Assembly: GCA_007571185.1 (NCBI GenBank)
Contig: RKRX01000140.1
Location: forward strand, 1-17,508
Reading direction: 5' to 3'
Source: Oceanicaulis sp.
GTDB lineage: Bacteria; Pseudomonadota; Alphaproteobacteria; Caulobacterales; Maricaulaceae
Length of the DNA: 17,508 bases
The notes under the pieces are model-generated. The model did not search any database and was not told where the DNA came from. It saw only the letters and a list, made by a program, of their open reading frames with translations. The translations under genes and the position numbers were made by a program. Positions 1-8,583 of this stretch are shown here, piece after piece (the stretch's first letter is position 1; the number at the start of each line of letters is the position of its first letter).

Positions 1-298
1 ACCGCATGATTGGGAGGCATTTATGGACACCATCGCCGAAACATGGATCAAGCAAGGCCACCAGGAAGGGTTGCTGACCGGCCGGCAAGAGGGCCGGCAG
101 GAAGGCGAGGCGGAAGGGATTGTCAAGGGAGAGGTCAAATCCCTGACCCGGCTGTTGGAGCGCCGTTTTGGGTCTTTGCCCAAGTCTGTGCATCATCAGA
201 TTGCCGTTGCAAGGCCCCGGCAGGTTGAGGCATGGCTGGACGCTATTCTGGATGCACCGGATCTTGAGGCGGTCTTTACGACCGCCACCCGACACTGA
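1..298 (+). CDS. Rpn-family / DUF4351-type protein, C-terminal part (5' truncated by window edge)
   Basis: The frame is open from the first bases of the window (reading PHDWEAFMDT before the first ATG at 23), so this is the end of a longer gene and not a 91-residue protein starting at 23. What is visible: a polar, charged linker with GRQEGRQEG repeats, then a segment with LLERRFG and QVEAWLDAILDAPDLE. That is the pattern of the DUF4351 tail found on Rpn/YhgA-like PD-(D/E)XK nucleases, also called recombination-promoting nucleases or putative transposases. The catalytic domain would lie left of the window and cannot be checked. In this family the tail is thought to help oligomerisation; that is family knowledge, not seen here. 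Such genes are common in accessory DNA and multiply within genomes. Family call fairly sure, activity unknown. Confidence 0.65.
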   Translation, partial: PHDWEAFMDTIAETWIKQGHQEGLLTGRQEGRQEGEAEGIVKGEVKSLTRLLERRFGSLPKSVHHQIAVARPRQVEAWLDAILDAPDLEAVFTTATRH

Positions 299-333
299 TC
301 TGCCTCTGCATCTCATCACCCTTCAAAGGCCGC

Positions 334-633
334 GTGTCATTCAACGTTTGGGTGATGTGTGTGATCCAAGAAGCCTCCATTGATCAGGGTCAATGTAACC
401 CTCAACCTACATGTATCGGTGTTTTCGATGACGTCCTGACTGCGGGTACCCACTTTAGAGCCATGAAAACTGTTTTGAATCGTCATTTCCCAACTGTCAA
501 AGTTACGGGTTTTTTCATTGCCCGTCGGGTATTTCCAACAAAAAGCACTAGTTCTCCTACCTCACCGTCTCCACCGTCTCCCGTCAACAAGATCAGTGTA
601 AGCTATGAAGGCCCAAAAGAGAAAGGCACCTAG
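334..633 (+). pseudogene. phosphoribosyltransferase-like fragment (PRPP-loop region)
   Basis: Residues 27-68 of this short frame read like the core of a ComF/amidophosphoribosyltransferase-type PRTase. A hydrophobic strand runs into FDDVLTAGTHF (residues 31-41, the PRPP-binding loop), followed by a helix (AMKTVLNRHFP) and a next strand (VKVTGFFIARRVFP). In this superfamily the two acidic residues plus the T-G-T loop bind the ribose-5-phosphate of PRPP. The N-terminal half of the Rossmann-like fold is absent. Upstream codons stay open to about position 292 but show nothing recognisable. After residue 70 the sequence becomes low-complexity Ser/Pro. The last 72 bases overlap the opposite-strand DUF5131 chimera. 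I read it as a remnant of a larger gene; a short expressed protein is possible but less likely. The specific substrate cannot be told. Confidence 0.5.
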
Positions 634-1470
634 GATCATTCCCATCAAAAGCCCGGCCCCGAACAAAGCTATAGCTCCCCACATCAACGCTATCTCCATA
701 CCGAACTCCCGAAAGCCACAGCTTGCGCCGCCGCAACCGGCAAAGAGGTCATACAACCGAACAGTCACGATTTTGCAACCACAGGTTCCCCATTGCCTGA
801 AGAAGAACGCCGTGCCAGAGATCCTGCATAAATCGTGGATTTCATCAATCCATTCCTCGCGAACAGGTCGGGCTGCCGAACCGCTTTCGCCGCCGACAAT
901 TGCCCAGTGAATATCGCTTAATTCGATAGCCCCGACTGATCCGATAAGCGGTTCGAACGAGATAAAACGAATAGCTGCAGGAGCTTGCCGCAGAAAGTCG
1001 ATACGGTCCACAACATCCCTATTTTCCACGCTAGGGCCCAACCAGACGTTGTCCAACACTTCCCCCGTATGCGTGGATAGAAAGCCTGCCATACGATCTG
1101 GGCGCTTGGTAAGAATCTGGTAGGTGTGATGTGGCGTATCACGCATAGCCTGCCAGACATCAGCGATAAAGCTGTCGCTAACCCCGTCATGAAACAGGTC
1201 ACTCATTGAATTGACGAAAATCTTTCTTGGTCTTTGCCAGCGACGAGGGATGTCCAGTGAAGCGCGGTCTTCTCGAATAACCCCTCTCCAAATCATTCGT
1301 GTTCCGCTCTTTCTAGTCAAGCCGACATACTTCTCCACACCCATAACCTCAAGGCGGCAAGCCATGTGCATCACGTAACAATGGCTACATCCGCTTGACA
1401 AGATCAAACACCCAGCCACCGGATTCCAAGTCACATCTGTCCATTCAATTTGTGAGTCCGACATCTCCAT
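562..1470 (-). CDS. Phage Gp37/Gp68-like (DUF5131) three-Cys protein with chimeric C-terminus
   Basis: Residues 1 to about 229 are a typical DUF5131 domain: IEWTDVTWNPVAGC at the start, cysteines at 21, 28 and 31 (C-x6-C-x2-C), KIFVNSMSDLFHD, LTKRPDRM, WLGPSVEN, FEPLIG and VGGESG. The fold is radical-SAM-like and the cysteines probably hold a metal or Fe-S site; the function is not established. Family members usually continue after the FFF(R/K)QWG motif with a short basic tail. Here residues 235-262 instead match the start of a cytosine-5 DNA methyltransferase (YDLFAGCGGASCGF, motif I, SAM-binding), and residues 264-291 form one membrane helix. The 302-residue frame has no stop. The second ATG (1464, MSDSQIEW) has the better-spaced GAGG and is the likelier start. 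Family members occur in phages and beside TcmP partner genes; no TcmP is seen here. Domain call firm; function of the fusion unknown. Confidence 0.75.
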   Translation of the reverse strand: MEMSDSQIEWTDVTWNPVAGCLILSSGCSHCYVMHMACRLEVMGVEKYVGLTRKSGTRMIWRGVIREDRASLDIPRRWQRPRKIFVNSMSDLFHDGVSDSFIADVWQAMRDTPHHTYQILTKRPDRMAGFLSTHTGEVLDNVWLGPSVENRDVVDRIDFLRQAPAAIRFISFEPLIGSVGAIELSDIHWAIVGGESGSAARPVREEWIDEIHDLCRISGTAFFFRQWGTCGCKIVTVRLYDLFAGCGGASCGFREFGMEIALMWGAIALFGAGLLMGMILGAFLFWAFIAYTDLVDGRRWRR

Positions 1471-1707
1471 CCCTCAACATTGAAAGCGGATTTCTCTCCA
1501 TGCCAAAGCGATCCAGCCTGTCGACAGGTTCGCCAAAGATCGCAGAACATTTCTGGAACACGTAGGCGGAGGCGCCCAACTGCATCGACGAGGACTCCCT
1601 ACGTTTTCCCCGGTATGCATACATATATTCCTGTTTTGTTCTTCTTTATCCCGCTCTGTCGCGTATCTTGTCACATTTGCGCTGCTGCATTTCGCAGCCT
1701 GAAAGCC
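1471..1707. other. Gap without a recognised gene
   Basis: This 237-base stretch lies between the DUF5131 start and the tRNA-Ser promoter. Open frames on both strands here are short and match nothing I know. A plus-strand run from the ATG at 1500 (MPKRSSLSTGSPKIAEHFWN) looks mildly protein-like but stops after about 21 codons and has no ribosome-binding site. I see no strong hairpin or repeat. Confidence 0.4.
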
Positions 1708-1736
1708 TTGCAAAACAAGGCGGTGGGCGGCTATAC
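1708..1736 (+). promoter_or_regulatory. Promoter of tRNA-Ser
   Basis: A -35 box TTGCAA (1708-1713) and a -10 box CTATAC (1731-1736) are separated by exactly 17 bases. Initiation 6-8 bases downstream would fall at about 1743, next to the first base of the tRNA at 1745. Spacing and position fit a housekeeping-sigma promoter for the tRNA alone. Confidence 0.65.
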
Positions 1737-1744
1737 GGGTCAGC

Positions 1745-1835
1745 GGAGACGTGGCCGAGTGGTTGAAGGCGCTCCCCTGCTAAGGGAGTATACCTCAAAA
1801 GGGTATCGAGGGTTCGAATCCCTTCGTCTCCGCCA
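1745..1835 (+). tRNA. tRNA-Ser (anticodon GCU)
   Basis: The acceptor stem GGAGACG (1745-1751) pairs with CGTCTCC (1825-1831), followed by discriminator G (1832) and an encoded CCA (1833-1835). The anticodon stem CTCCC/GGGAG (1772-1776/1784-1788) encloses the loop CTGCTAA, giving anticodon GCT at 1779-1781, which reads AGC and AGU serine codons. The long variable arm (TATACCTCAAAAGGGTATC region) is that of a class II serine tRNA, and the T arm carries GGTTCGAATCC. No obvious terminator hairpin follows. mnmH ends 59 bases downstream on the opposite strand. Confidence 0.97.
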
Positions 1836-1894
1836 TTTCTCATTGATTATATTGAAAAATCTACAGGGCCCTCTCGATAATACGTTGTTAAGGC

Positions 1895-2971
1895 TCAACC
1901 ACGTTGAGGGCCTAGTTCCCCGGCTTGCGCCAACACCTTGACGGCCAGTTCTTCAAGTTCTGCATCGGTCACCCCTGACACTGGCAGGCTGATCGCTGGT
2001 CTGACGGCGCGCTTGCGGCGAGATCGATCATAAGCAGGGTCGTAATGGCGGATCATCAACGACCGAGCAAGCGCTTCATCCTCACCTGCATCGGCCATGG
2101 CGCGCCAGGCGGCCACCTGTTCATGTCCGTGCTGTCGGGCAAGCGTGTCCAATGCCTTATGAACCTTGCCCCGGTTCCCGATGAGATCGGTGTAAGTGTC
2201 CATCAGATAGCGCACACGAACGTCTACCGGCGCAGTAATCTCAATCCGGGGCGCCGCCTTCATGGTGTTCCACAGCGATGTCGGGATGCGACGCTGACCA
2301 ATCAGGGCGGATTCAGCCTCAACAAATACCGGGCGGGATCGATCAAACTCTTCAACATTAGACCAAATACCGGTTTCAAAAGTTTTCTGGGAAGGTTGAT
2401 CAAGGGCGGCGAAATCCCCAAAAATCGAACCGCGATGGGCCGCCAGATTTTCCAGATCAATCACTTGCCCGCCAAGCGCGCGCAAATGGGTCAGCAACCG
2501 TGTCTTCGCCGTACCGGTTTGACCGTCGATCAGAATGACATCCAGAGTCTGGATGACAGTCTCAAGTCCGGTGACTACGGCCCGGCGCCAACTCTGATAT
2601 CCGCCTTCCAAAACCGCCACGGACCAACCCACAGCCGACAGGATCACGGCGAAGGAATTGGAACGCATGCCTCCCCGCCAGCAGTAAACCAGTATTTGGA
2701 ACTTTTTAGGTCGATCAGCCAAGCTGGTCTGAAGATGATGCGCTATATTGCGCGCCGCCAGCGCCGCTCCGGCCCGCCGCGCCCTGAACGGGGAGTCCTG
2801 CACATAGGTCACGCCAATCTCAGCACGTTCATCATCATTGAGCACAGGCAAGTTTACCGCGCCAGGCAAGTGATCCTCGGCGTATTCACTTGGAGAGCGG
2901 GCGTCGATAATCAGATCAAACCGCCGCAACGCAGGCGTGCTGGTGTCAGTCAAGGTCTCGTAACGGAGCAT
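1895..2971 (-). CDS. mnmH: tRNA 2-selenouridine synthase MnmH (SelU/YbbB)
   Basis: Converts the 2-thiouridine at the wobble position of certain tRNAs (Lys, Glu, Gln) to 2-selenouridine, through geranylation, using selenophosphate. Residues 1 to about 130 are a rhodanese domain with the catalytic cysteine in YCWRGGMRS (Cys97, the same number as in E. coli). Residues from about 145 form a P-loop domain with GQTGTAKT at 150-157, where Ala stands in place of the usual last Gly. At 358 residues it is near the family length. A start at 3016 is possible but would run into selD; MLRYETLTD at 2971 matches the family start. No Shine-Dalgarno sits before this ATG, while promoter-like boxes end only six bases upstream, so the mRNA may be leaderless. 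The divergent neighbour selD makes its substrate, which strongly supports the assignment. Confidence 0.93.
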   Translation of the reverse strand: MLRYETLTDTSTPALRRFDLIIDARSPSEYAEDHLPGAVNLPVLNDDERAEIGVTYVQDSPFRARRAGAALAARNIAHHLQTSLADRPKKFQILVYCWRGGMRSNSFAVILSAVGWSVAVLEGGYQSWRRAVVTGLETVIQTLDVILIDGQTGTAKTRLLTHLRALGGQVIDLENLAAHRGSIFGDFAALDQPSQKTFETGIWSNVEEFDRSRPVFVEAESALIGQRRIPTSLWNTMKAAPRIEITAPVDVRVRYLMDTYTDLIGNRGKVHKALDTLARQHGHEQVAAWRAMADAGEDEALARSLMIRHYDPAYDRSRRKRAVRPAISLPVSGVTDAELEELAVKVLAQAGELGPQRG

Positions 2972-2977
2972 GACCAG

Positions 2978-3006
2978 TCTATAGTTCACCCGCCAAGCTG
3001 ATTGAA
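2978..3006 (-). promoter_or_regulatory. Possible mnmH promoter giving a leaderless mRNA
   Basis: Read on the minus strand, TTCAAT (3006-3001) is followed after 17 bases by TATAGA (2983-2978). The -10 box ends six bases before the mnmH ATG at 2971, so transcription would begin at or next to the start codon. The match to consensus is only partial (3 of 6 and 4 of 6), so this is a suggestion. Confidence 0.3.
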
Positions 3007-3034
3007 CCCATCCCATCCACGCCGAGAGCTTGCC

Positions 3035-4093
3035 ATGATTGACGCTCCTGCCTCCATCCCGGCTCTGACCCGTCTGGCGCGCGGAGGCGGATGCGGTTGC
3101 AAGCTTGCCCCCGGCATGTTGGATCGGATTCTCGCCGAGAGCCCGCCCTTGCCAGTTAATCCTGATCTAATTATTGACGCGACCACCCGTGATGACGCCG
3201 CAGTATACAGGATCAATGCGGAAACCGCGCTAGTGGCCACCACCGATTTCTTTGCGCCCGTTGTCGATGATCCTTATGAGTTCGGGCGCATCGCCGCCGC
3301 GAACGCCCTGTCGGACATCTTCGCCATGGGTGCCTCGCCCATCTTCTGTCTGGCGGTCGTGGGCATGCCCGCCGACACACTGCCCCCGGAAACCATCCGC
3401 AAAATTCTAGATGGCGGCCGCAGCGTCGCCGAAAGCGTGAATGCCCCCGTGACGGGCGGACATTCAATCGATGCTGCTGAACCCTTTTATGGCCTGGTCG
3501 CCTTGGGGCTCACTCATCCTGACCGTATTTTGTCCAATGCCGGCGCGCAGGCTGATGATGTGCTCATCTTGGGTAAACCTCTGGGGATAGGCATATTCAG
3601 CGCCGCCCTGAAACGCGGTTTGCTGAACACCTCTGATTATGCCGTCATGATCGACGCCGCCACCCGGTTGAATACGCCGGGAACCGATCTGGCGCACCTT
3701 GAGGGTGTGCACGCAATGACCGATGTGACCGGGTTCGGCTTGCTGGGGCATTTATCCGAACTGTGCAGAGGTGCGGGACTAGGCGCGGTGATTGATCGAA
3801 CTGCCCTACCGGTGTTCGAGGGCGCGCGCGTGCTGCTCAGAGACGGGGTGCGCACCGGCGCATCAGAACGCAACTGGGCGGCGGTCAAAGCTCATGTCAA
3901 CTTTCCTGAGGCATGGGATGCGTTTGACCGGGATATATTGTGCGACCCGCAAACCAATGGCGGCCTTCTGGTGGCTTGCCGCTCTGACCGGGCCAACGCA
4001 GTTCTCAGGATTTTCACCCACCACGGCGGCAAGGAGGCCGCAGTGATTGGAAAGATGGTTGCAGATCAACCCATGATCGGGTTCACGATGTGA
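3035..4093 (+). CDS. selD: Selenide, water dikinase SelD (selenophosphate synthase)
   Basis: Makes selenophosphate from selenide and ATP, in the cytoplasm; this is the selenium donor for MnmH next door and, if present elsewhere, for selenocysteine. Residues 17-23 read GGGCGCK: Cys20 and Lys23 correspond to the catalytic Cys17 and Lys20 of E. coli SelD. Metal/ATP-binding acidic residues are in place: Asp54 (TRDDAAV), Asp94 (ANALSDIFAMGA) and Asp230 (TDVTGFGLLGHL). At 352 residues it is full length. The catalytic position is a TGC codon, so this SelD is not itself a selenoprotein. The ATG at 3035 has GAGAG seven bases upstream; the earlier TTG at 3002 lacks support. It diverges from mnmH across 63 bases. 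No selA or selB is seen in the window, so use for tRNA modification is certain only by context. Confidence 0.96.
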   Translation: MIDAPASIPALTRLARGGGCGCKLAPGMLDRILAESPPLPVNPDLIIDATTRDDAAVYRINAETALVATTDFFAPVVDDPYEFGRIAAANALSDIFAMGASPIFCLAVVGMPADTLPPETIRKILDGGRSVAESVNAPVTGGHSIDAAEPFYGLVALGLTHPDRILSNAGAQADDVLILGKPLGIGIFSAALKRGLLNTSDYAVMIDAATRLNTPGTDLAHLEGVHAMTDVTGFGLLGHLSELCRGAGLGAVIDRTALPVFEGARVLLRDGVRTGASERNWAAVKAHVNFPEAWDAFDRDILCDPQTNGGLLVACRSDRANAVLRIFTHHGGKEAAVIGKMVADQPMIGFTM

Positions 4094-4183
4094 ACTTAGA
4101 TTTCATTCTTCCTGCTTGTAACGGGGTTGTATGCCGCTTTCATTCTGGCGTCGGTTCGTCACACGCGGATTGTGCCGTAAATA

Positions 4184-4945
4184 TCACGGTGTGGAGCGGT
4201 TTAGCGTCCAGTCATAAACATAACGGTCGATCTTGATTCCTGATTGCAGGGTCTCAGCCAGTTCCGGCTCTGCATATCGGCCTAAATGAGCCAGAACACC
4301 GGCCTCATTGTCCCCGAAATCTTCACGGAACCAGGCATAGATTCGTGATAGAACCAACCCGTCTTCAGTCACCGTGACGCCACGGGGATGATTGATATAG
4401 GCCCGGGCGGCCGCCTCCAGATCCGCCTCCAGGGTCTCCGCCCGCCAAGCGCGCGCCATCAGGTTGGGACAACCGATAGAAGCGCAATTGACCGCATAGT
4501 GCACCTGCGAAGCTTCAAAGCGTTGCCGCATGACTTCGTGTTCAATGTCGTCAAGCGACAGCTTGCGTCCTTCCACCACAACCCTGTTCACATCCCATGG
4601 ACCGGTGGACCAGGGCCGCGGCCGGATCTGACGGATCGAGCGATAGGGAGCCTCATCCAGGATCAGACGCACCGTTACAGCATTGTAAAGATTGGCCCAG
4701 TAGGCAAATTGAGCGTTCGGCTCCAACGTGCTGACCGGGATTTGTTCAAGTGAGCGAATATATTTTTCTAGGCGCGTTCGATCGGGCCGATTGTTTCGCA
4801 AGGCGCCGTAATCAAAGCGGTTCACCCCATCAGGATGAACAACGACATATCGGTTCAGGATTTGATCCCAGTCGGACTGGAGATCCGCCCAGGTTGTCGA
4901 TGCAAGACTCAGCCCGACAAACAATATACTCATCAAAGTTGACAT
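4184..4945 (-). CDS. DUF547 domain protein, exported
   Basis: A 253-residue protein with an N-terminal signal peptide (hydrophobic residues 4-16, likely cut after TTWA at residue 20). The rest is a DUF547 domain. Its marks are FAYWANLYNAVTVRLIL (80-96), HYAVNCASIGCPNL with His149, Cys154 and Cys159, and the closing YDWTLN. The His and two Cys are the conserved, probably functional residues of the family, but no reaction is established for it. It should act in the periplasm. The start at 4945 has AGAGAG a few bases upstream. It lies 102 bases downstream of typA on the same strand, so it may be co-transcribed; I see no clear terminator between them. It converges on selD with a 90-base gap. Confidence 0.85.
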   Translation of the reverse strand: MSTLMSILFVGLSLASTTWADLQSDWDQILNRYVVVHPDGVNRFDYGALRNNRPDRTRLEKYIRSLEQIPVSTLEPNAQFAYWANLYNAVTVRLILDEAPYRSIRQIRPRPWSTGPWDVNRVVVEGRKLSLDDIEHEVMRQRFEASQVHYAVNCASIGCPNLMARAWRAETLEADLEAAARAYINHPRGVTVTEDGLVLSRIYAWFREDFGDNEAGVLAHLGRYAEPELAETLQSGIKIDRYVYDWTLNRSTP

Positions 4946-5047
4946 GGTTCTCTCTGTGAAGTTTGACCAGAGGGCATTGTTTCTGTTTTCAACCTAGCAA
5001 CCTGCGAACGAGACCAGTTTATGACGCCGCCATCCGGTCAATCCCGA

Positions 5048-6880
5048 TCAGCTTTTCACTTTTTCTCGACCCGCTTTCCTGCGCTCGTGTTCCAACAGGA
5101 ATTTCTTGCGAATGCGGATGGATTCCGGGGTCACTTCCACCAACTCATCGTCATTGATGAAGGTCAGCGCATATTCCAACGTTATCTGGACGGGCGGCGT
5201 CAGGACCACCGCTTCATCCGAACCTGATGCACGCATATTGGTTAGTTTCTTGCCCTTGAGCGGGTTGACGATCATGTCCTCTTCCCGGCTGTTCAGGCCC
5301 ACGATCATGCCCTCATAGACTTGCGCGCCATGACCGATGAACAATTTGCCGCGCTCTTGGATGTTCCACAAGGCGAAGGCCAGCGCCTTGCCGGTCTCCA
5401 TGGAAATGATGGCGCCTTTGGGCCGCTGACCCACCTCGCCCACAGACCGCGGCGCATAATGGTCAAAACTGTGGAACATCAAACCCGACCCTTGAGTCAA
5501 GGTCAGGAATTCGGAGCGGAAGCCGATCAGCCCGCGCGTCGGCGCCATATAGTCCAGGCGCACCCGGCCATTGCCGTCGGGCATCATGTTCCTCAGCTCC
5601 GCTCTGCGCGGGCCCAGGCGCTCCATCACACCGCCCTGATGCGCGTCCTCGACATCAAGGGTCAATGTCTCAAACGGTTCACTCATCACACCGTCGATAT
5701 CTCTATAGATCACCTGTGGGCGACCCACGGCCAGCTCAAAACCTTCCCTGCGCATGGTTTCGATCAGCACCGACAGGTGCAGTTCGCCTCGACCTGATAC
5801 CAGGAACTTGTCAGTATCCCTCTGCGGCTCGACCCGTAGCGCCACATTGTGAATTAACTCATGATCCAACCGTTCCCCGATCTGGCGGGATGTGACGAAT
5901 TTGCCTTCTCGGCCTGCAAACGGGGAGTTATTCACCTGAAAAATCATTGAGATGGTGGGCTCGTCCACCGTCAACGGTTCCAAGGCTTCCACATGTTCAG
6001 GATCGCACAGCGTGTCGGAGATATGCAGAGGATCAATCCCGTTGAAGGTGACAATATCACCCGCCGCCGCGCTGTCGCGCTCAATATTTTCCAGACCGTG
6101 GAAGCCAAACACCTGCTGCACCTTGGCCCTGCGCACAGACCCGTCCGCGCCCGCCACAATGATTGGCTGGTTCTTGTTCAGCCTGCCCCGGCGGATGCGC
6201 CCCAAGCCGATCACGCCGGTATAGCTGGAGTAATCAAGTGCGGAGACCTGTAGCTGAAGTGGTGCGTTCCGGTCCACATCGGGGTGGGGCGCCCGCGCGA
6301 CAATAGCCTCAAACAGTGGGGTCAGATCTTCGCCTCGGGCGTCCGCATCCATGCTGGCCCAGCCCTGAAGAGCGGATGCATAGACAATGGGGAAATCCAT
6401 CTGCTCATCATTCGCGCCCAGACGATCAAACAAATCAAAGGTCTGGTCCGCCACCCAGTCCAGACGAGCGCCAGGGCGGTCCACCTTGTTGATCACCACG
6501 ATCGGTTCAAGCCCCAAAGCCAGGGCCTTCCTGGTCACAAAACTGGTCTGCGGCATCGGACCGTCCACGGCGTCCACCAGCAATAGCACGCAATCAACCA
6601 TGGAGAGCACCCGCTCCACCTCGCCGCCAAAGTCCGCGTGGCCAGGGGTGTCAACGATGTTGATCACGTAATTCTTCCAGGTCACCGCTGTATTCTTGGC
6701 CAGGATGGTAATGCCGCGCTCTTTTTCCAGATCGTTGGAGTCCATGATCCGGGAAACCTCGCCAACGCGTTCGCCAAGCATGCCCGATTGCCTGAGCAGC
6801 ATGTCCACCAGGGTAGTTTTGCCATGGTCAACGTGCGCAACAATGGCGATATTGCGAATGCGTTCGACGGGGGTGGTCAT
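5048..6880 (-). CDS. typA: Ribosome-binding GTPase TypA/BipA
   Basis: A translational GTPase of the EF-G/LepA group that binds the 70S ribosome and helps large-subunit assembly and stress adaptation, notably in the cold. At 610 residues it is full length. GTPase motifs are all present: AHVDHGKTT (15-23, P-loop), the switch segment ERGITI (54-59), DTPGHADF (77-84) and NKVD (131-134). The TypA-specific second half follows, with domain II, the EF-G-like domains ([21 protein letters not shown]) and the C-terminal domain ending in a basic tail. Its ATG overlaps the stop of the upstream glycosyltransferase by four bases (ATGA), so the two are translationally coupled. This is an unusual partner for a ribosome factor. 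Confidence 0.97.
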   Translation of the reverse strand: MTTPVERIRNIAIVAHVDHGKTTLVDMLLRQSGMLGERVGEVSRIMDSNDLEKERGITILAKNTAVTWKNYVINIVDTPGHADFGGEVERVLSMVDCVLLLVDAVDGPMPQTSFVTRKALALGLEPIVVINKVDRPGARLDWVADQTFDLFDRLGANDEQMDFPIVYASALQGWASMDADARGEDLTPLFEAIVARAPHPDVDRNAPLQLQVSALDYSSYTGVIGLGRIRRGRLNKNQPIIVAGADGSVRRAKVQQVFGFHGLENIERDSAAAGDIVTFNGIDPLHISDTLCDPEHVEALEPLTVDEPTISMIFQVNNSPFAGREGKFVTSRQIGERLDHELIHNVALRVEPQRDTDKFLVSGRGELHLSVLIETMRREGFELAVGRPQVIYRDIDGVMSEPFETLTLDVEDAHQGGVMERLGPRRAELRNMMPDGNGRVRLDYMAPTRGLIGFRSEFLTLTQGSGLMFHSFDHYAPRSVGEVGQRPKGAIISMETGKALAFALWNIQERGKLFIGHGAQVYEGMIVGLNSREEDMIVNPLKGKKLTNMRASGSDEAVVLTPPVQITLEYALTFINDDELVEVTPESIRIRKKFLLEHERRKAGREKVKS

Positions 6881-8583
6881 GGAGCGGTTTTTGTTAATTG
6901 GGAGTTGGCGAGCGTGTAGAAGTAAAGGTGCAGATTGCGACCCTTCACCGCGTTATAGCCTTCCAGCTCGGCCAGCGTCCGAACGGGCGCGCCGCCCAGC
7001 TCGGCTTCAAACGCAATTCTCTCGCTCTCGTCCACAATGGCGAGACCGCACCGGGGATGGTCAAACAGAAAGCGCGCCGCCTCACCACCCTCGTGAGCCA
7101 GCAGCGTTCCTGTACCGAAATTGAAGACATTGGAAGGTTCGCGATAACCCGCCGTGGCGACCTGAACCGTCTCGCACCCGGTAAACTCATCTGCAATCAA
7201 ATGCGCCCGGTGAGAAGGCCAGAACCTGTCCACGCTCGGAATAGCAAAACCGAACAACACAGTATAAAGCGCCGTCGCTGCGGTGAACGCACCGATCAGG
7301 CGCAATAGATCAGGTTTGATGGCCAACCAAACCAGCGCAATCATGCTTAATCCGCCTAGAACAACCGTCACTTGGCTGGCGAAGCTGACCGACTCGCCCA
7401 GATACATCTGCCCGCCCCAGGGAATGATCGCCAGCAGTCCGGCCGCCAGCACGGTGAGCGCCGCCAGCACGCCATGAAGCACTTTCTGTCCCCTGCCCTT
7501 ACCCTTAAGCAACGCACGGGCGTCTTCCAGCCCCAGACCAGCAAGAATAGCGATGGCGGGGAACATCGGCGCCACATAATGGGGAAGTTTGGTGTGGATC
7601 AGTTCAAACACCAGCCAACCGGGAATGATCCAGACCAGCAAAAAACCGATCACATTCTCACGCCGCCGTTTCCAGGCCGCCAGCGCCGCCAACCCCAGCA
7701 GCGCGGCGCCTGGCCACAAGGTCACCGGCATGTACAGGAGGTGATAACCGAACGGGCCAGCATGGCTGTCATCAGCTTCACCAACCTTGCCCCACAAGCC
7801 GTGTCCGATCGATTGTTGCAGAAAACTCCAGTCGGTGACGAGATTGATGGCGACCAGCCAGGGCAGAAAGATCAAGGACGCCAGAAGCAGACCCGGCAAC
7901 GGGCGGGTTTTCAGGATTAACCCGGGATCGCGCCTGATCAGTGCATAACCGATCAATGTCAGCGCTGTCACCATGGTGATGATCGGTCCTTTGATGGCGA
8001 TGGCCAACCCCGTGCCTATCCACATGACAGCTGGCCAGCCCCAGAATTTCGGTTTCAACTTGGTAATGCGCAACATCAACATGGCCAGCCCGGTCTGGGC
8101 GAACAGACCCGCCGCGAGAAGAGCGGCATCAGTTTTCGCCGTGCGCGCTTCCACCTGCATGGTGAGACTGAGGGCGATGACAAGGCCGGCCACAATGCCC
8201 ACAGTGGGTGAAAACAGGCGAGCACCCAGCCAGGCCGTCATCGCCACTGCGATCAACGAAGAGATCAGACTGGGTAGGCGATAGGCGCCGATGGGCGCCT
8301 CCGGGCCGCCAAAGACCTGGATGGCGAATGCCTGCATCCAGTAAATACCCACCGGTTTGACGTGGCGGGGCGTCTCCTGGAAACGGATATCAATGTAATC
8401 TCCAGTCTCCACCATCTGGCGGCTGGCCTGGGAATAGCGCGCTTCATCGCGATCCATGACGGGGATGGAGAACAGGCCCGGGCTCTGGGCGATCAGAGCG
8501 AACAGCAGAACCAAGAGCCAAGCCTTGAGGGTTAAACCACCCTTTTTATCCGGTTTGATTACATCCGCGAGAAGACCAGTCAT
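6877..8583 (-). CDS. GT39/ArnT-like membrane glycosyltransferase
   Basis: A 568-residue polytopic membrane protein of the ArnT/dolichyl-phosphate-mannose transferase group (GT39/GT83 fold). These enzymes move a sugar from a polyprenyl-phosphate carrier to a periplasmic target such as lipid A, another glycan or a protein. After the first membrane helix (about 19-37) comes the signature loop [12 protein letters not shown], with Asp44, Asp46 and Glu47 as the expected catalytic or metal residues, then [15 protein letters not shown]. About a dozen hydrophobic helices follow and the C-terminal part is soluble and periplasmic-looking. It is coupled by ATGA overlaps to the GT2 gene upstream and typA downstream. 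The GT2 partner probably makes its lipid-linked sugar. Acceptor and sugar cannot be told from sequence, so I do not name it arnT. Confidence 0.85.
   Translation of the reverse strand: MTGLLADVIKPDKKGGLTLKAWLLVLLFALIAQSPGLFSIPVMDRDEARYSQASRQMVETGDYIDIRFQETPRHVKPVGIYWMQAFAIQVFGGPEAPIGAYRLPSLISSLIAVAMTAWLGARLFSPTVGIVAGLVIALSLTMQVEARTAKTDAALLAAGLFAQTGLAMLMLRITKLKPKFWGWPAVMWIGTGLAIAIKGPIITMVTALTLIGYALIRRDPGLILKTRPLPGLLLASLIFLPWLVAINLVTDWSFLQQSIGHGLWGKVGEADDSHAGPFGYHLLYMPVTLWPGAALLGLAALAAWKRRRENVIGFLLVWIIPGWLVFELIHTKLPHYVAPMFPAIAILAGLGLEDARALLKGKGRGQKVLHGVLAALTVLAAGLLAIIPWGGQMYLGESVSFASQVTVVLGGLSMIALVWLAIKPDLLRLIGAFTAATALYTVLFGFAIPSVDRFWPSHRAHLIADEFTGCETVQVATAGYREPSNVFNFGTGTLLAHEGGEAARFLFDHPRCGLAIVDESERIAFEAELGGAPVRTLAELEGYNAVKGRNLHLYFYTLANSQLTKTAP

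Noticed and set aside
1745..1835. tRNA-Ser as the attachment site of the left-hand phage-like genes
   Set aside because: Integrases normally use the 3' end of a tRNA, but the phage-like genes lie on the 5' side; there is no integrase and no repeat of the tRNA 3' end in the window.
1480..1941. Plus-strand frame running through the tRNA
   Set aside because: It spans the whole tRNA-Ser gene and has no protein-like features.
2045..3001. Long plus-strand frame of 318 codons opposite mnmH
   Set aside because: It is the antisense shadow of a well-supported gene; its translation shows no recognisable motif.
3092..3103. Selenocysteine codon in the SelD active site
   Set aside because: Both cysteine codons of the CGC motif are TGC; no in-frame TGA is present.
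4094..4183. Bidirectional terminator between selD and the DUF547 gene
   Set aside because: Only a weak 4-pair stem (CCGT/ACGG) with no T-run is seen; not enough to call.
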